In this document: piece after piece, positions 1-8,950 of the stretch
How the letters are laid out: the number at the start of each line of letters is the position of its first letter
How positions within the stretch are numbered: the stretch's first letter is position 1
Assembly: GCF_902859735.1 (NCBI RefSeq)
Contig: NZ_CADIJY010000001.1
Span: forward strand, 1,240,001 to 1,304,000
Direction: 5' to 3'
Length of the DNA: 64,000 nucleotides
Source: Achromobacter aegrifaciens
GTDB taxonomy: Bacteria > Pseudomonadota > Gammaproteobacteria > Burkholderiales > Burkholderiaceae_B
Program-made: the position numbers and the translations under genes
The notes under the pieces: generated by a model
The model's input: the letters and a program-made list of their open reading frames with translations, nothing else
What the model was told of the DNA's origin: nothing
Database searches by the model: none

Positions 1-4
1 CCCC

Positions 5-952
5 TTGCGCATGTCCGCAGTTCTGGCCGTCACGCTGGCGCTCGCCGCGTGCGGCGACGATAGCGCCAAGAAGGAAGCGAAAGCGCCCGAGGCGGCCACC
101 GCCCAGGCCGAGATCACCAAGTACAACCAGTACGTCGACACCGCCAACAGCATTTCCACGACTTTCGAGCAGGCGCTGGAACGCTACGAGGCCTATGCCG
201 TCCCGGCGCTGAAGGAAGGCAAGCCGCTCAAGGATTTTGTCATCAGCAATGATTCGACGATCCAGCGCACCAAGGAGAAGCTCGACCGCGCGCTGGCGAT
301 GACGACGCCCATCGCCGAGATCGACGGGCCGGCCAAGGAATTCTCGGATGCGTTGGGCAAGCTGGCGCCGCTGAGCCACGAACTGCAGAACTATGCCGCA
401 GCCAAGACCTTCCTGTCCGACAACGGCGCGCTGGCGCGCGAGAAGAGTCCGGCCTATGTCGCGGCGCTGACCGAAGTCGTGAAGGCGGAGAACGGCTTCT
501 ACCGCGGCATCTCCATCAAGGACACGGCCAACACCAAGGAAGCCTTCGAGAAAGCCAAGAAGGACACGGTCGCCTACTACCGCGCCGGCATGGTCTATTA
601 CGGCAAGGCCACGATGGACAAGGCCTCGGGCGTGTTTGAGGGCAAGGGCCTGGGCGCCGACCAGGACGCGTTCAAGCAGGAGCTGGACAAGATGAACGAA
701 ATGGCGCTGGGCTTCGACAAGAAGACGCGTGAAGCCGACGCCAAGGGCTGCTCCGGCATGATGATGAACGTCAACGGCTTCCTGGCCTCCGGCCGCAAGA
801 TCCTGGAACACACCAACAATGGCCGCTACAAGGAAGACGCCGCGCGCACCGGCGCGTTCAAGATGATGCGTCCCACCATCGAAGACGACGCCAACAGCCT
901 GCGCCAGAACTTCAACAACCTGATCTCCGACCTGAACATCGGCCGCTGCTGA
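5..952 (+). CDS. DUF3829-family lipoprotein (possibly 5'-truncated by window edge)
   Basis: A 315-residue secreted protein of the DUF3829 (YiiG-like) type, whose function is unknown. A short hydrophobic signal ends in a lipobox (Leu-Ala-Ala-Cys, with the Cys near residue 16), so it should be lipid-anchored facing the periplasm. The mature part is soluble, mainly helical and rich in Lys, Glu and Ala. One Cys lies near residue 250 and another at the very C-terminus. The frame is open to the first base of the window; the codons read as starts are TTG at 5 or ATG at 11, and the n-region is unusually short, so the true start may lie upstream. A clear intrinsic terminator follows the stop codon. 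The family call is from overall look and is moderate. Confidence 0.7.
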   Translation: MRMSAVLAVTLALAACGDDSAKKEAKAPEAATAQAEITKYNQYVDTANSISTTFEQALERYEAYAVPALKEGKPLKDFVISNDSTIQRTKEKLDRALAMTTPIAEIDGPAKEFSDALGKLAPLSHELQNYAAAKTFLSDNGALAREKSPAYVAALTEVVKAENGFYRGISIKDTANTKEAFEKAKKDTVAYYRAGMVYYGKATMDKASGVFEGKGLGADQDAFKQELDKMNEMALGFDKKTREADAKGCSGMMMNVNGFLASGRKILEHTNNGRYKEDAARTGAFKMMRPTIEDDANSLRQNFNNLISDLNIGRC

Positions 953-994
953 TCGCAGCGCGCCCGCGGCTGGTTCATGGCCGCAACCTGACAC

Positions 995-1020
995 AGCGCC
1001 CCATGCGGGCGCTTTTTTTT
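995..1020 (+). terminator. Intrinsic terminator after the DUF3829 lipoprotein
   Basis: Perfect 7-bp stem AGCGCCC/GGGCGCT with a five-base loop (1002-1006), followed by an uninterrupted run of eight T including the last stem base. It sits 43 bp after the stop codon and well before the next gene, and so separates the two transcripts. Confidence 0.9.
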
Positions 1021-1153
1021 CATGTGCGTCAGGTTTCTCGGTCTGCCACCTTCAACTCCAGGTAAAAGATGTTGTGAATTCCACGGCGCCCGCAGGCCGC
1101 GGGCCTCAGTACAGTGCCGACAGCATCTCACCAGCAAGGAGCCCAGTCGGCAC

Positions 1154-2239
1154 ATGAAGACCTATCGCATCGCAACCATCCCCGGCGACGGCATCGGCAA
1201 GGAAGTAATACCCGCCGGACAGCGCATCATGCAGGAACTGGCCCGGGACGGCGGCCTGAGTTTCGAGTTCGAGGATTTCGACTGGGGCGGCGACTACTAC
1301 CGCAAGCACGGCGTGATGATGCCGGCCGACGGCCTGGATGCGCTGCGCGGCAAGGACGCCATCCTGTTTGGTTCTGCCGGTGATCCGCACATCCCCGACC
1401 ACATCACCCTGTGGGGCTTGCGGCTGAAGATCTGCCAGGGCTTCGACCAGTACGCCAATGTGCGTCCGACGCGCATCCTGCCGGGCATCGACGCGCCGCT
1501 CAAGCGCTGCGCGCCGGGACAGCTGGATTGGGTCATCGTGCGCGAGAACTCCGAAGGCGAATACTCCGGCGTGGGCGGCCGGGTCCACCAGGGCCATCCG
1601 CTGGAAGCCGCGACCGACGTGTCCATCATGACCCGCGCGGGCGTCGAACGCATTCTGCGCTTCGCCTTCAAGCTGGCGCAATCCCGTCCGCGCAAGTTGC
1701 TGACGGTAGTCACCAAGTCCAATGCGCAGCGCCACGCCATGGTCATGTGGGATGAGATCGCCATGGAGGTGAGCCGCGAGTTCCCGGACGTGACCTGGGA
1801 CAAGGAACTGGTCGACGCGGCCACCGCCCGCATGGTGAACCGCCCCGCCTCGCTGGACACCATCGTCGCCACCAACCTGCACGCCGACATCCTGAGCGAC
1901 CTGGCGGCGGCGCTGGCCGGCAGCCTGGGTATCGCGCCCACCGGCAACATCGACCCGGAACGCCGCTATCCCTCCATGTTCGAACCCATCCACGGATCGG
2001 CTTTCGACATCATGGGCAAGGGCCTGGCGAACCCGGTCGGCACCTTCTTGTCCGTGGTCATGCTGCTGGAGCACCTGGGCGAAACGCAGGCCGCCGCGCG
2101 GCTGATGCAGGCGATCGAAAGCGTGACTGCCGATCCTTCTCTGCACACGGGCGACCTGGGCGGAACCGCCACCACGGAGCAAGTCACGGCGGCCGTGTGC
2201 GCGAAGCTGGCGGCTGCGGACAGGGCCAAGGCCGCATAG
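1154..2239 (+). CDS. Tartrate dehydrogenase / D-malate dehydrogenase (decarboxylating)
   Basis: A 361-residue member of the isocitrate/isopropylmalate dehydrogenase family, of the tartrate dehydrogenase / DmlA / TtuC branch. These enzymes oxidise D-malate or tartrate with NAD+ and a divalent metal, usually with decarboxylation. The N-terminus carries the family's IPGDGIG signature. The substrate loop NSEGEYSGVGG lies near residue 135, the TKSNA motif near 185 and the FEPIHGSA motif near 277. The ATG at 1154 is chosen because AAGGAG lies 11 bases upstream and because the family begins at this point; an upstream in-frame extension to 1022 has no family resemblance. A Bug-type receptor follows 97 bp downstream, suggesting uptake and oxidation of the same dicarboxylate. 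Substrate choice between malate and tartrate cannot be settled from sequence alone. Confidence 0.88.
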   Translation: MKTYRIATIPGDGIGKEVIPAGQRIMQELARDGGLSFEFEDFDWGGDYYRKHGVMMPADGLDALRGKDAILFGSAGDPHIPDHITLWGLRLKICQGFDQYANVRPTRILPGIDAPLKRCAPGQLDWVIVRENSEGEYSGVGGRVHQGHPLEAATDVSIMTRAGVERILRFAFKLAQSRPRKLLTVVTKSNAQRHAMVMWDEIAMEVSREFPDVTWDKELVDAATARMVNRPASLDTIVATNLHADILSDLAAALAGSLGIAPTGNIDPERRYPSMFEPIHGSAFDIMGKGLANPVGTFLSVVMLLEHLGETQAAARLMQAIESVTADPSLHTGDLGGTATTEQVTAAVCAKLAAADRAKAA

Positions 2240-2336
2240 GCGAAGCAAACCCGAAGCGGGATCGGGGCGCAAGACCCCAGGCCCGCTGCGGGATCCACGA
2301 GAACAAGCGAATTCCATTCGTACCGAGGAGACAAGC

Positions 2337-3317
2337 ATGCACAAGAGAACGAACCCTGCGCGCATCCTGGCGCTGGCCTGCCTGGCGGGCCTGTCCTTCG
2401 CCGGCGGCGCGCAGGCGCAGGGCTATCCGGCCCGGCCCGTGAACCTGGTCGTGCCGTTTCCGGCCGGCGGCACCACCGACGTGCTGGCGCGCGCGCTGGG
2501 CCAGGAGCTGGCCAAGAGCCTGGGCCAGCCGGTGGTGGTGGAGAACAAGCCAGGCGCGGGCTCGACCCTGGGCGCGGACTACGTGGCCAAGGCCGCGCCC
2601 GACGGCTACACGCTGCTGATGGGTGCCGTGCACCACACCATCGCGACCAGCGTCTATAAGAGCCTGCATTACGACTTCCAGAAGGATTTCGCGCCGGTGA
2701 CCACGGTGGCCTTGGTGCCCAACGTGCTGGTGGTCAATCCCAAGCTGCCGGCGCAGGACGTGAAGTCCTTGCTGAAGCTGGCGCAAGGCCAGCCGGGCAA
2801 GCTGACCTATGGCTCGAACGGCATGGGCACGGGGCAACACCTGATTGGCGCGCAGTTCGAAAAGGAAGGGCATGTGCAGTTGCTGCACGTGCCCTACAAG
2901 GGCAGCGGGCCGCTCACCACCGACCTGCTGGGCGGCCAGATCGACATGTCCTTCGACACGGTGACGCCGGTGCTGGCACACATCCAGAGTGGCAAGCTGC
3001 GCGCGCTGGCTGTCACCACCAATCAGCGTTCGGCCGCGTTGCCCGATGTGCCGACCATGGAGGAGGCCGGTCTGAAGCCCTTCAACATGGGGACCTGGTT
3101 TGGCGTGCTGGCGCCGGCGGCCACGCCTGCGGACGTGGTCGGGCGCCTGAATGCCGAGATGGTCAAGATCATCCGTTCGCCCGACTTCTCGCGGCGGATG
3201 GCCGAGATCGGCGCTGTGCCTATCGGCGATACGCCAGCCGAGATGAAGGCGCGCATCGGCACGGATACCGAGAACTACGCCAAGCTGGTCAAGGACGCCA
3301 AGGTCGCGATCAACTGA
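2337..3317 (+). CDS. Bug-family tripartite tricarboxylate transporter receptor
   Basis: A 326-residue periplasmic solute-binding protein of the Bug (TctC) family, which is greatly expanded in Alcaligenaceae. A cleavable signal ends at about residue 27 (Ala-Gln-Ala). The mature start, PARPVNLVVPFPAGG, is the family signature that shapes the carboxylate-binding pocket, and a second conserved stretch, AKAAPDGYTLLMG, follows near residue 83. GAGGAGACAAGC precedes the ATG. No TctA/TctB membrane genes are nearby, which is usual for orphan Bug proteins. Placement directly after a tartrate/malate dehydrogenase suggests a dicarboxylate or hydroxy-acid ligand (inference). The gene ends 13 bp before a convergent phosphatase gene. 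Confidence 0.9.
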   Translation: MHKRTNPARILALACLAGLSFAGGAQAQGYPARPVNLVVPFPAGGTTDVLARALGQELAKSLGQPVVVENKPGAGSTLGADYVAKAAPDGYTLLMGAVHHTIATSVYKSLHYDFQKDFAPVTTVALVPNVLVVNPKLPAQDVKSLLKLAQGQPGKLTYGSNGMGTGQHLIGAQFEKEGHVQLLHVPYKGSGPLTTDLLGGQIDMSFDTVTPVLAHIQSGKLRALAVTTNQRSAALPDVPTMEEAGLKPFNMGTWFGVLAPAATPADVVGRLNAEMVKIIRSPDFSRRMAEIGAVPIGDTPAEMKARIGTDTENYAKLVKDAKVAIN

Positions 3318-3330
3318 GCGCGGCGTTCGT

Positions 3331-3936
3331 TCAGGCGCGGATCCAGCCGCGCGCGATCGGCAGGGCCAGGACCTTGCGGTACAGCCCCTGCGTCAGGCCC
3401 GTTAGCGGTTCGCCGCAGCGGCGCCACACCATTGCGGTCAGCGCGGCGGCCACCGGCGCCAGCAGGAGTCCGCCCAGGATGTCCAGCGGGAAATGCACGC
3501 CCAGGTAGACGCGGGAAGCGCCCACCAGCACGGCCGCGGCCAGCGCCAGCCAGCCCCAGCCGGCCCAGCGCCGGTCATAGATCAGCGCGAACGCCAGCGT
3601 GGCGATGATGATGGTGTGGTTGCTGGGAAACGACGACGTCGCCTTGTGCGGGAAGAAGGCGTGTCCCAGGCCGATGACGAAGGGCCGCGCATGCGGCCAC
3701 AGCGCGCCGCACAGGTAGCTTGCGAACAGCGCCACGGCGATGCTGGCCAGCGTCTTCAGCGCGACCTCGCGCTGCGGCCGGCCGCCCCACAGCCACAGGG
3801 CGGCCAACACGACCGGCACCAGCAGGATCAGCCGGTTCGCCACCAGCATGGCGGCGTGGATCTGCCAAACCGGAGTGGCCGGGTCGGCGTTGATCGAGAG
3901 AAAAAGGGACTGGTTGAGGCTTTCAAGGGAATTCAT
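3331..3936 (-). CDS. PAP2-family phosphatase, undecaprenyl-diphosphatase-like (BcrC/YbjG type)
   Basis: A 201-residue integral membrane protein with about five hydrophobic helices. It contains the acid-phosphatase PAP2 motifs: an Arg-Pro containing motif (PHARPF), SFPSNH in the middle and SRVYLGVHFPLD towards the C-terminus. Members of this size dephosphorylate undecaprenyl diphosphate at the outer face of the cytoplasmic membrane, recycling the carrier lipid for peptidoglycan and conferring bacitracin tolerance. The lysine usually found at the start of the first motif is not obvious here. It stands alone, convergent with the Bug receptor gene. Activity on other lipid phosphates is possible. 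Confidence 0.8.
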   Translation of the reverse strand: MNSLESLNQSLFLSINADPATPVWQIHAAMLVANRLILLVPVVLAALWLWGGRPQREVALKTLASIAVALFASYLCGALWPHARPFVIGLGHAFFPHKATSSFPSNHTIIIATLAFALIYDRRWAGWGWLALAAAVLVGASRVYLGVHFPLDILGGLLLAPVAAALTAMVWRRCGEPLTGLTQGLYRKVLALPIARGWIRA

Positions 3937-4004
3937 GACTTGTCATCGCGGCGTAATGAAACGATTGCCGCGATGGTAATGATCCCAGCCGTCAGTCCGC
4001 TTAC

Positions 4005-4029
4005 AAAAGGCCGCGGACTGCGTCCTTTT
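4005..4029 (-). terminator. Possible weak intrinsic terminator of arsC
   Basis: On the minus strand AAAAGG and CCTTTT arms bracket an inner CGC/GCG pairing, with one mismatch between them. The right arm provides a short T-run. The stem overlaps the arsC stop codon, so it may act as a leaky terminator before the PAP2 gene. Confidence 0.35.
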
Positions 4030-4456
4030 ACTTCTGGATGCGTTTGCCCTGCGCGTCGATCACGGCTTCGCCGTCTTCCTTGGCGAAGGCGCCTTGCTGC
4101 GGGGCGGGCAGGATGTCCAGCACCAGTTCCGACGGGCGGCACAGGCGCGCGCCCAGCGGCGTAGCGACAAAGGGGCGGTTCAGCAGGATGGGGTGCTGCT
4201 CGATCGCGTCCAGCAGCGCGTCGTCCGAGAGGGAAGCGTCGTCCAGGCCCAGTTCCAGGTAAGGCGTGCCTTTCTCGCGCAGGGCCTCGCGCACGCTGAC
4301 GCCGGCCTTCTTGAAGAGTGCCTTCAAGGTGGCGCGCGAGGGCGGCGTTTCCAGGTACAGCACGACCTCCGGTTCGATGCCGGCGTTGCGGATCATGGCC
4401 AGGGTGTTGCGCGAGGTGCCGCACTTGGGGTTGTGATAGATGGTTACGTCGGACAT
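4028..4456 (-). CDS. arsC: ArsC-family (glutaredoxin-type) arsenate reductase
   Basis: A 142-residue thioredoxin-fold protein of the ArsC family, which in its founding member reduces arsenate to arsenite with glutathione/glutaredoxin. The N-terminus, IYHNPKCGTSRNT, holds the single active-site Cys12. The proline-rich NRPFVAT segment and a downstream RP motif are in the expected places. The start at 4456 has GGAAAGAGGAGC just upstream and matches the family N-terminus, while the longer frame to 4624 adds only low-quality sequence. There is no arsenite pump or ArsR regulator nearby. It could therefore serve general stress, as YfgD-like homologues may, rather than a dedicated arsenic operon. Confidence 0.88.
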   Translation of the reverse strand: MSDVTIYHNPKCGTSRNTLAMIRNAGIEPEVVLYLETPPSRATLKALFKKAGVSVREALREKGTPYLELGLDDASLSDDALLDAIEQHPILLNRPFVATPLGARLCRPSELVLDILPAPQQGAFAKEDGEAVIDAQGKRIQK

Positions 4457-4521
4457 GGAAGCTCCTCTTTCCGGTAGATCGTCATGCAAGGCTGTGAGCA
4501 TAGTGCATCCGCGCCGGCGCT

Positions 4522-6051
4522 TCAGGCCCGCAGCTTCTTGCCCAGCCGCCGCCAGCCTATCACCGCGCCGGTCAGGCTGAGCGCCGCGCCGCCCAGGCTC
4601 AGGAACACCAGGAGGGCGTCCCACAGCGGACGGCGCGACAAGAGGCCGGTCCAGTCCCAGCTATGCAGAAAGGCAAACAGCCAGCGGCTGGTGCGCGAAC
4701 CGCTGTCCTGCCGGCTCACGATCTGTCCCGTGCGCGGGTCCAGATAGACCCAGGTCGCCTGCGGATCGTCATAGATCAGCCGCCATACGGGTAGCGGCTT
4801 CTCGACATGGCCAAGCATCGCGTGCTCGTCGCGGGCGTAGTAATAGAAGTCGTAGGCCTGCAGCGTTTCGGCGCTGGCGAGCCGGGCGCCGGGGACCAGC
4901 CGGGCGGCGGCGGCGCGCAGGGCCGCCGGGTCGAACGTGTAGGGCTGCGCGTTGCCGGCCGACAGCACCAGCGGGGCGCCTGCGGCGCTGCGCGCCAGCA
5001 CCACGTCCTGGCCGTCGGCGCGGGCCCAGCGCAATTCGCGCGGGGCGGCGGGCAGGGCTGCGATCAGTTCCCCGGGCGTGGCCAGCGTGTTCCCGGGCGC
5101 GCCGGCATAGGCTCCCTGGGCCAAGGGCGGCGCTCCGCTGCTGAACAGCTTCCACGGATTCATCGACATCAGTCCGCTGAAGATCCAGGTGATGGTGATG
5201 GCCGCGAACAGCAGGCCGCTCAGGTGGTGCCAGCGCATCATGTTTTCGCGGTAGGGCGAACGGCTGCCGCTGGCATAGGGCCGCGAAAAGCGCCAGCGCA
5301 GGATGCCGACCACCGTGCCCGTCACGGCCAGCAGCACGCCGGCGACCGACAGCCACACCACGATGTCGTGCCACCAACCGTCCAGCGCATTGCCGCGGAA
5401 CGGATACAGCCAGTGGATCCAGGCGCCCGCGTAGTTCCAGACGCGTTCGGCGCGGGTGGCGTCCAGCACCACCATGCCCGTGGCGGACGAGATGTAGAGC
5501 CGCGTATGCGCGGGATCGTCCAGGTCCACCCGGTGCAGCGGCCGGTCGGGGCCGAGCGCGCGTGAATGGGTGTAGGCGTCTTCGTCCACGGTGCCCAGGT
5601 AGCGGGCGGCATACTGGCCTGCCGACCAGGCACGGGCCGTGGCCAGCGCGGTCGCGCCATCGGCCGGGGGCAACAGAGCGCCGCTGGCGGCGTCCACCAT
5701 CCTGGGCGCGCGGCGCGCCTCGCCGGGAATCACGTAGACCGGCGCGCCGCCGCGGGCGGCGGCCAGCGCCATGCCGGCGGCGTCCTTGGCGCCCGCCGCC
5801 GCCAGCGCCTGCGCGGGTGTGACACTGATCGCCCCGGAATCCAGCGCGGGCAAGTGCGTCAGGCGTTCCTGCGGCGTGAGCTTGGGATAGCCCACGTACA
5901 TCATCACCACGCCGGAGATGAACCACATGGCGAAGAACAGGCACAGCACGATGCCCGCCCAGCGATGGATCAGGTACAGCCAGCGCTTGGCGCGCGCCGA
6001 CAGCGGCGGCCCGGCGCGATGGCGGGCGGAGGAGGGTAGCGTCGTGTTCAT
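4522..6051 (-). CDS. PepSY-associated TM protein, probable siderophore-iron reductase
   Basis: A 509-residue inner-membrane protein of the PepSY_TM family. It has a TM helix near residues 25-50, a periplasmic segment, two central TM helices, another long periplasmic part and a C-terminal TM helix. Such proteins often sit beside TonB-dependent siderophore receptors. In characterised cases (FpvG-type proteins) they reduce ferric siderophore in the periplasm so that iron can be released. Here it is the gene directly after a TonB-dependent receptor, 23 bp apart on the same strand. Several His residues in TM segments (for example LIHRWAG and WHHLSG) could bind haem. The reductase role is inferred from context. 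Confidence 0.8.
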   Translation of the reverse strand: MNTTLPSSARHRAGPPLSARAKRWLYLIHRWAGIVLCLFFAMWFISGVVMMYVGYPKLTPQERLTHLPALDSGAISVTPAQALAAAGAKDAAGMALAAARGGAPVYVIPGEARRAPRMVDAASGALLPPADGATALATARAWSAGQYAARYLGTVDEDAYTHSRALGPDRPLHRVDLDDPAHTRLYISSATGMVVLDATRAERVWNYAGAWIHWLYPFRGNALDGWWHDIVVWLSVAGVLLAVTGTVVGILRWRFSRPYASGSRSPYRENMMRWHHLSGLLFAAITITWIFSGLMSMNPWKLFSSGAPPLAQGAYAGAPGNTLATPGELIAALPAAPRELRWARADGQDVVLARSAAGAPLVLSAGNAQPYTFDPAALRAAAARLVPGARLASAETLQAYDFYYYARDEHAMLGHVEKPLPVWRLIYDDPQATWVYLDPRTGQIVSRQDSGSRTSRWLFAFLHSWDWTGLLSRRPLWDALLVFLSLGGAALSLTGAVIGWRRLGKKLRA

Positions 6052-6074
6052 GGCGGTCTGTCCTGGCGCGCCGC

Positions 6075-8276
6075 TCAGAAGCGGGCCTGCAAGGTGAGCT
6101 CGAACGAGCGGGGCGCGCCCAGGTAGTACATGGTCGGCGTCGCGTTCGCGGCATAGACCTTGTCGGTCAGGTTGCGCACGCGCGCCGTCACGCTGAGGTT
6201 GCGGTTGATCCGGTGCGACAGCGCCGCGTCGAACACGGTGTAGGACGGCGTCCAGACGCTGTTGGCGGCATCCGCGTACATGCGGCCCACGTAGCGCGCG
6301 GCCATGCTGGCGGTCCAGTCGGGCAGGAAGGCATAGTCCAGCCAGACGTTGGCCAGGCGGCGCGGAGTGTTGGTGGGCACGTTGCCGTTGCGCGAGACCG
6401 CCACGCCGCCCACGGACTGCGAGAAGTCGTCGTACTTGGGATCGACGAAGGCGACATTGCCCTGCAGGGATAGCTGGGAGGTCAGCTGCAGGCCGCCGGC
6501 AAGCTCGATGCCGCGCGCCGATTGCGCGCCCACGGGCACGCTGACGCCGGGATTGTTAGGGTCCGAGGTCGCCATGTTCTTGCGCTTGATCTCGTAGAGC
6601 GCCACGGTGGCTGAACCGCGGCCGTCCCAGAAGTTGAACTTGCCGCCCACCTCGGCCTGCCTGCCGGTGGTGAGCTTGTCATTGTTCAGCACGTCGGCGA
6701 ACGAGGCGGTGGCCAGGATGCCCGAGGGAGGATCGGCCGCGGTGGCGTACTGCGCGTACAGCGAGGCCTCCGGACTCAGCTCCCAGTTCACGCCCAGCCG
6801 TCCGGTCAGCGGCGAGTAGCTGCGCTGCGCGCTGGCGGGCGAGGCGGCGGTGACGGCGCGGCGATTGGTCAGGTCCATGTCGATGAAGTCCTTGCGCAAT
6901 GCCGACACGATGGCCACGCCCGGCAGCACCGTGGTGCGGTTCTCCATCGTCAGCGCCAGCGTGCGGATGCGGTTGTCGCGGTCGGCGACGTGGCCGCGCT
7001 TCATGCCGGGGATGTCGTAGAAATCGCCGGCCGAAAAGTCGTAGGGATCCACTGCGTCGACCTGGCCGGGCAGGCTGGTCGGATAGCGCGTGATCTTGTT
7101 CTGGCTGACGTCCACGCCGAAGGACCAGTCGCTGGGCAGGCCGGCCAGGGTGGAGCGGTACAGGCCCTCGACGCGGTTGCCTATCAGGCTTTGTTCGTGC
7201 CGTTGCAACAGCGCTCCGGAACGCAGCACCAGGCTGTTGCCCGCGTTCAGGCGGTAGTTCTCCAGATTGCGGTAATCGCGCTCGGCGCGATAGTAGTAGA
7301 GCGTGTTCTTGAAGGTCAGATTGGAGCCGGCGCGCCATTCGGTCAGGGACCGCGCCCACAGCACCGACTGCTCGTACAGGCCATCGTTGACGTTGTAGTT
7401 CTTGAAGCGCGTGCCATCCAGGATGCGGCCCGTGCCTTGCACCACGCCGTTGGCGTCGGTTTTCAGCGGCGTGCCCCAGTAGGGCCGGTCCACCTGTTCG
7501 CGCTGGTACTCGAAGGCAAAGGTCTGGGTCACGTCGGCGCCCAGATCGGACAGTAGCGAGGCGGCCACCTGGCTGGCGCGGGAATGGTTGCCGTCGACCC
7601 AGCCGTGGCTGGAGCCGGTGTTGGCATCGATGCGCAGATAGTGGCCGCGGCCGCCGGGCTCGCCCGCCAGTTGCTGGTTCAGCCCCACCGACAGTTGGCG
7701 GCTGTCGAACGAACCCACGCGCAGCTGGCCGTCGTAGAAGGTGTCGCGTTCGGGCAGCTTGGTGACGTAGTTGATGGCGCCGCCGACCGCGCCCGCGCCG
7801 AACAGGAAGGTGGAGGGACCGCCGATCGCTTCGACCCGGTCGTAGATCCAGCTATCCACCGGCCGCGCCGCGATCGAGTCGTACTGCACGGAAATGCCGT
7901 TAAACAGTTGCGAGACCTGGCCGCCGGAGAATCCGCGGTAGCTGACCGCGCCCGCGTTGCCTGGCGGCGAGGCGTTGTCCACGCCGGGGATGCCGCGGGC
8001 GATCTCCTGCGTGTTCAAGGATCCGCGCGCCTCGATCTGTTCGCGCGAGATCACGGTGACGCTGGCTGGCGTTTCACGCAGGGTCAGGCCCAGCCGGCTG
8101 CCCGTGCTGTCGCGCACGTTCAGGTCGATGGGGCCGTTGGGCGCGGGCTCTTCGGAGGCGGCGCCGTGCACGGTGGTGGGCGCCAGGGTGGGCACGGCGG
8201 GTTCCGTGGTCAGGGCCTGGGCGGAGCCGCTGGCGAGCGCGCCCAGCAGCAGGGTGTAGGTCGTGGTCTTCTTCAT
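6075..8276 (-). CDS. TonB-dependent siderophore receptor
   Basis: A 733-residue outer-membrane beta-barrel receptor. A signal peptide ends at about residue 21 (Ala-Gln-Ala). It is followed by a region with a TonB-box-like segment and a plug domain (TPASVTVISREQIEARG near residue 75), then a 22-strand-type barrel ending in an aromatic residue (ALTLQARF-like C-terminus with terminal Phe), the outer-membrane assembly signal. The start at 8276 is chosen because MKKTTTYTLLLG begins a normal signal peptide; the frame upstream to 8369 is Pro/Ala-rich and unconvincing. Ferric siderophore import is inferred from the FhuA/FpvA-like plug and the PepSY neighbour. The ligand is unknown. No convincing Fur box was found by eye. 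Confidence 0.9.
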   Translation of the reverse strand: MKKTTTYTLLLGALASGSAQALTTEPAVPTLAPTTVHGAASEEPAPNGPIDLNVRDSTGSRLGLTLRETPASVTVISREQIEARGSLNTQEIARGIPGVDNASPPGNAGAVSYRGFSGGQVSQLFNGISVQYDSIAARPVDSWIYDRVEAIGGPSTFLFGAGAVGGAINYVTKLPERDTFYDGQLRVGSFDSRQLSVGLNQQLAGEPGGRGHYLRIDANTGSSHGWVDGNHSRASQVAASLLSDLGADVTQTFAFEYQREQVDRPYWGTPLKTDANGVVQGTGRILDGTRFKNYNVNDGLYEQSVLWARSLTEWRAGSNLTFKNTLYYYRAERDYRNLENYRLNAGNSLVLRSGALLQRHEQSLIGNRVEGLYRSTLAGLPSDWSFGVDVSQNKITRYPTSLPGQVDAVDPYDFSAGDFYDIPGMKRGHVADRDNRIRTLALTMENRTTVLPGVAIVSALRKDFIDMDLTNRRAVTAASPASAQRSYSPLTGRLGVNWELSPEASLYAQYATAADPPSGILATASFADVLNNDKLTTGRQAEVGGKFNFWDGRGSATVALYEIKRKNMATSDPNNPGVSVPVGAQSARGIELAGGLQLTSQLSLQGNVAFVDPKYDDFSQSVGGVAVSRNGNVPTNTPRRLANVWLDYAFLPDWTASMAARYVGRMYADAANSVWTPSYTVFDAALSHRINRNLSVTARVRNLTDKVYAANATPTMYYLGAPRSFELTLQARF

Positions 8277-8461
8277 GTCTGGAACCGGTGGTCCGGCCTG
8301 CGCGCTCGGCGGCCCTCGCAAAGCGGGCGGGGCTGGCCGGGGCGCATGAGCCTGAATGACGGCACGCATCCGGACGCGCCGGGAGGCGCGGACGGAACGT
8401 GGCGGCGGGATAACAGCGGTGGACGCAAACCGGCCGCCGTCAGGCGGCGGGGCGCGCCGGC

Positions 8462-8875
8462 TCAGACCGCGGGCGGTGCGCGCGGCTGGGCCGCGCTCCA
8501 GGCATGAAGAGGATGGGCCGCGAGGAAGAACAGCGGCGGATACGTGATGGTGCGGCCGAGAGGGGCTGGCACGACGGGAACGGGCGCGGGCAGAATGCCC
8601 ACGTCAGCGTTGGGGTTGCGGCAAAGCGGGCAATGATGGCTGTCGCCGTGATCGTCCGCCTGGGTGCCGTCATTGCTGCCGCCCGGCACCTCCAGGGTCA
8701 GGGATGCTTGCCCCGCGCCTTCGCTGGTGCAGAAGTCGACGCTGATGCGATGGGCGTTGTGGCTGGCCGGAGACAGGCTCAGTGCATGCGCCAGCGACGG
8801 CGCCAACGACGCCCACAGGATCGCGACGAGCGCAATCCACACGGCGGGGCGGGTCAGGTAGGCAGCGGAGCACAT
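8462..8875 (-). CDS. DUF2946 family protein
   Basis: A 137-residue protein with a single N-terminal hydrophobic segment (residues 10-30, signal or anchor). A central His/Asp-rich stretch (DDHGDSHHCPLCR) resembles a metal-binding motif, and the tail is proline-rich. This is the architecture of DUF2946, found beside copper or iron TonB receptors. It is the first gene of the three-gene iron-uptake set, separated from the receptor by 185 bp that holds no recognisable feature. A TATAAT lies at 8884-8889 on the minus strand, only 9 bases before the ATG and with no ribosome-binding site, so a very short leader is possible. Function is unknown; metal handling is a guess. Confidence 0.75.
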   Translation of the reverse strand: MCSAAYLTRPAVWIALVAILWASLAPSLAHALSLSPASHNAHRISVDFCTSEGAGQASLTLEVPGGSNDGTQADDHGDSHHCPLCRNPNADVGILPAPVPVVPAPLGRTITYPPLFFLAAHPLHAWSAAQPRAPPAV

Positions 8876-8950
8876 GGCGCCCGATTATATCGGAGCAGAT
8901 GGGGCTGCCGTCCAGCGTTTGCCAGGAATAATCGAGGTCCGGCGCGGACC

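Noticed and set aside
8876-8950. Fur box ahead of the DUF2946/TonB receptor set
   Set aside because: Only scattered AT-rich bases such as GATTATATC are present; no 19-bp dyad resembling the consensus could be found by eye.
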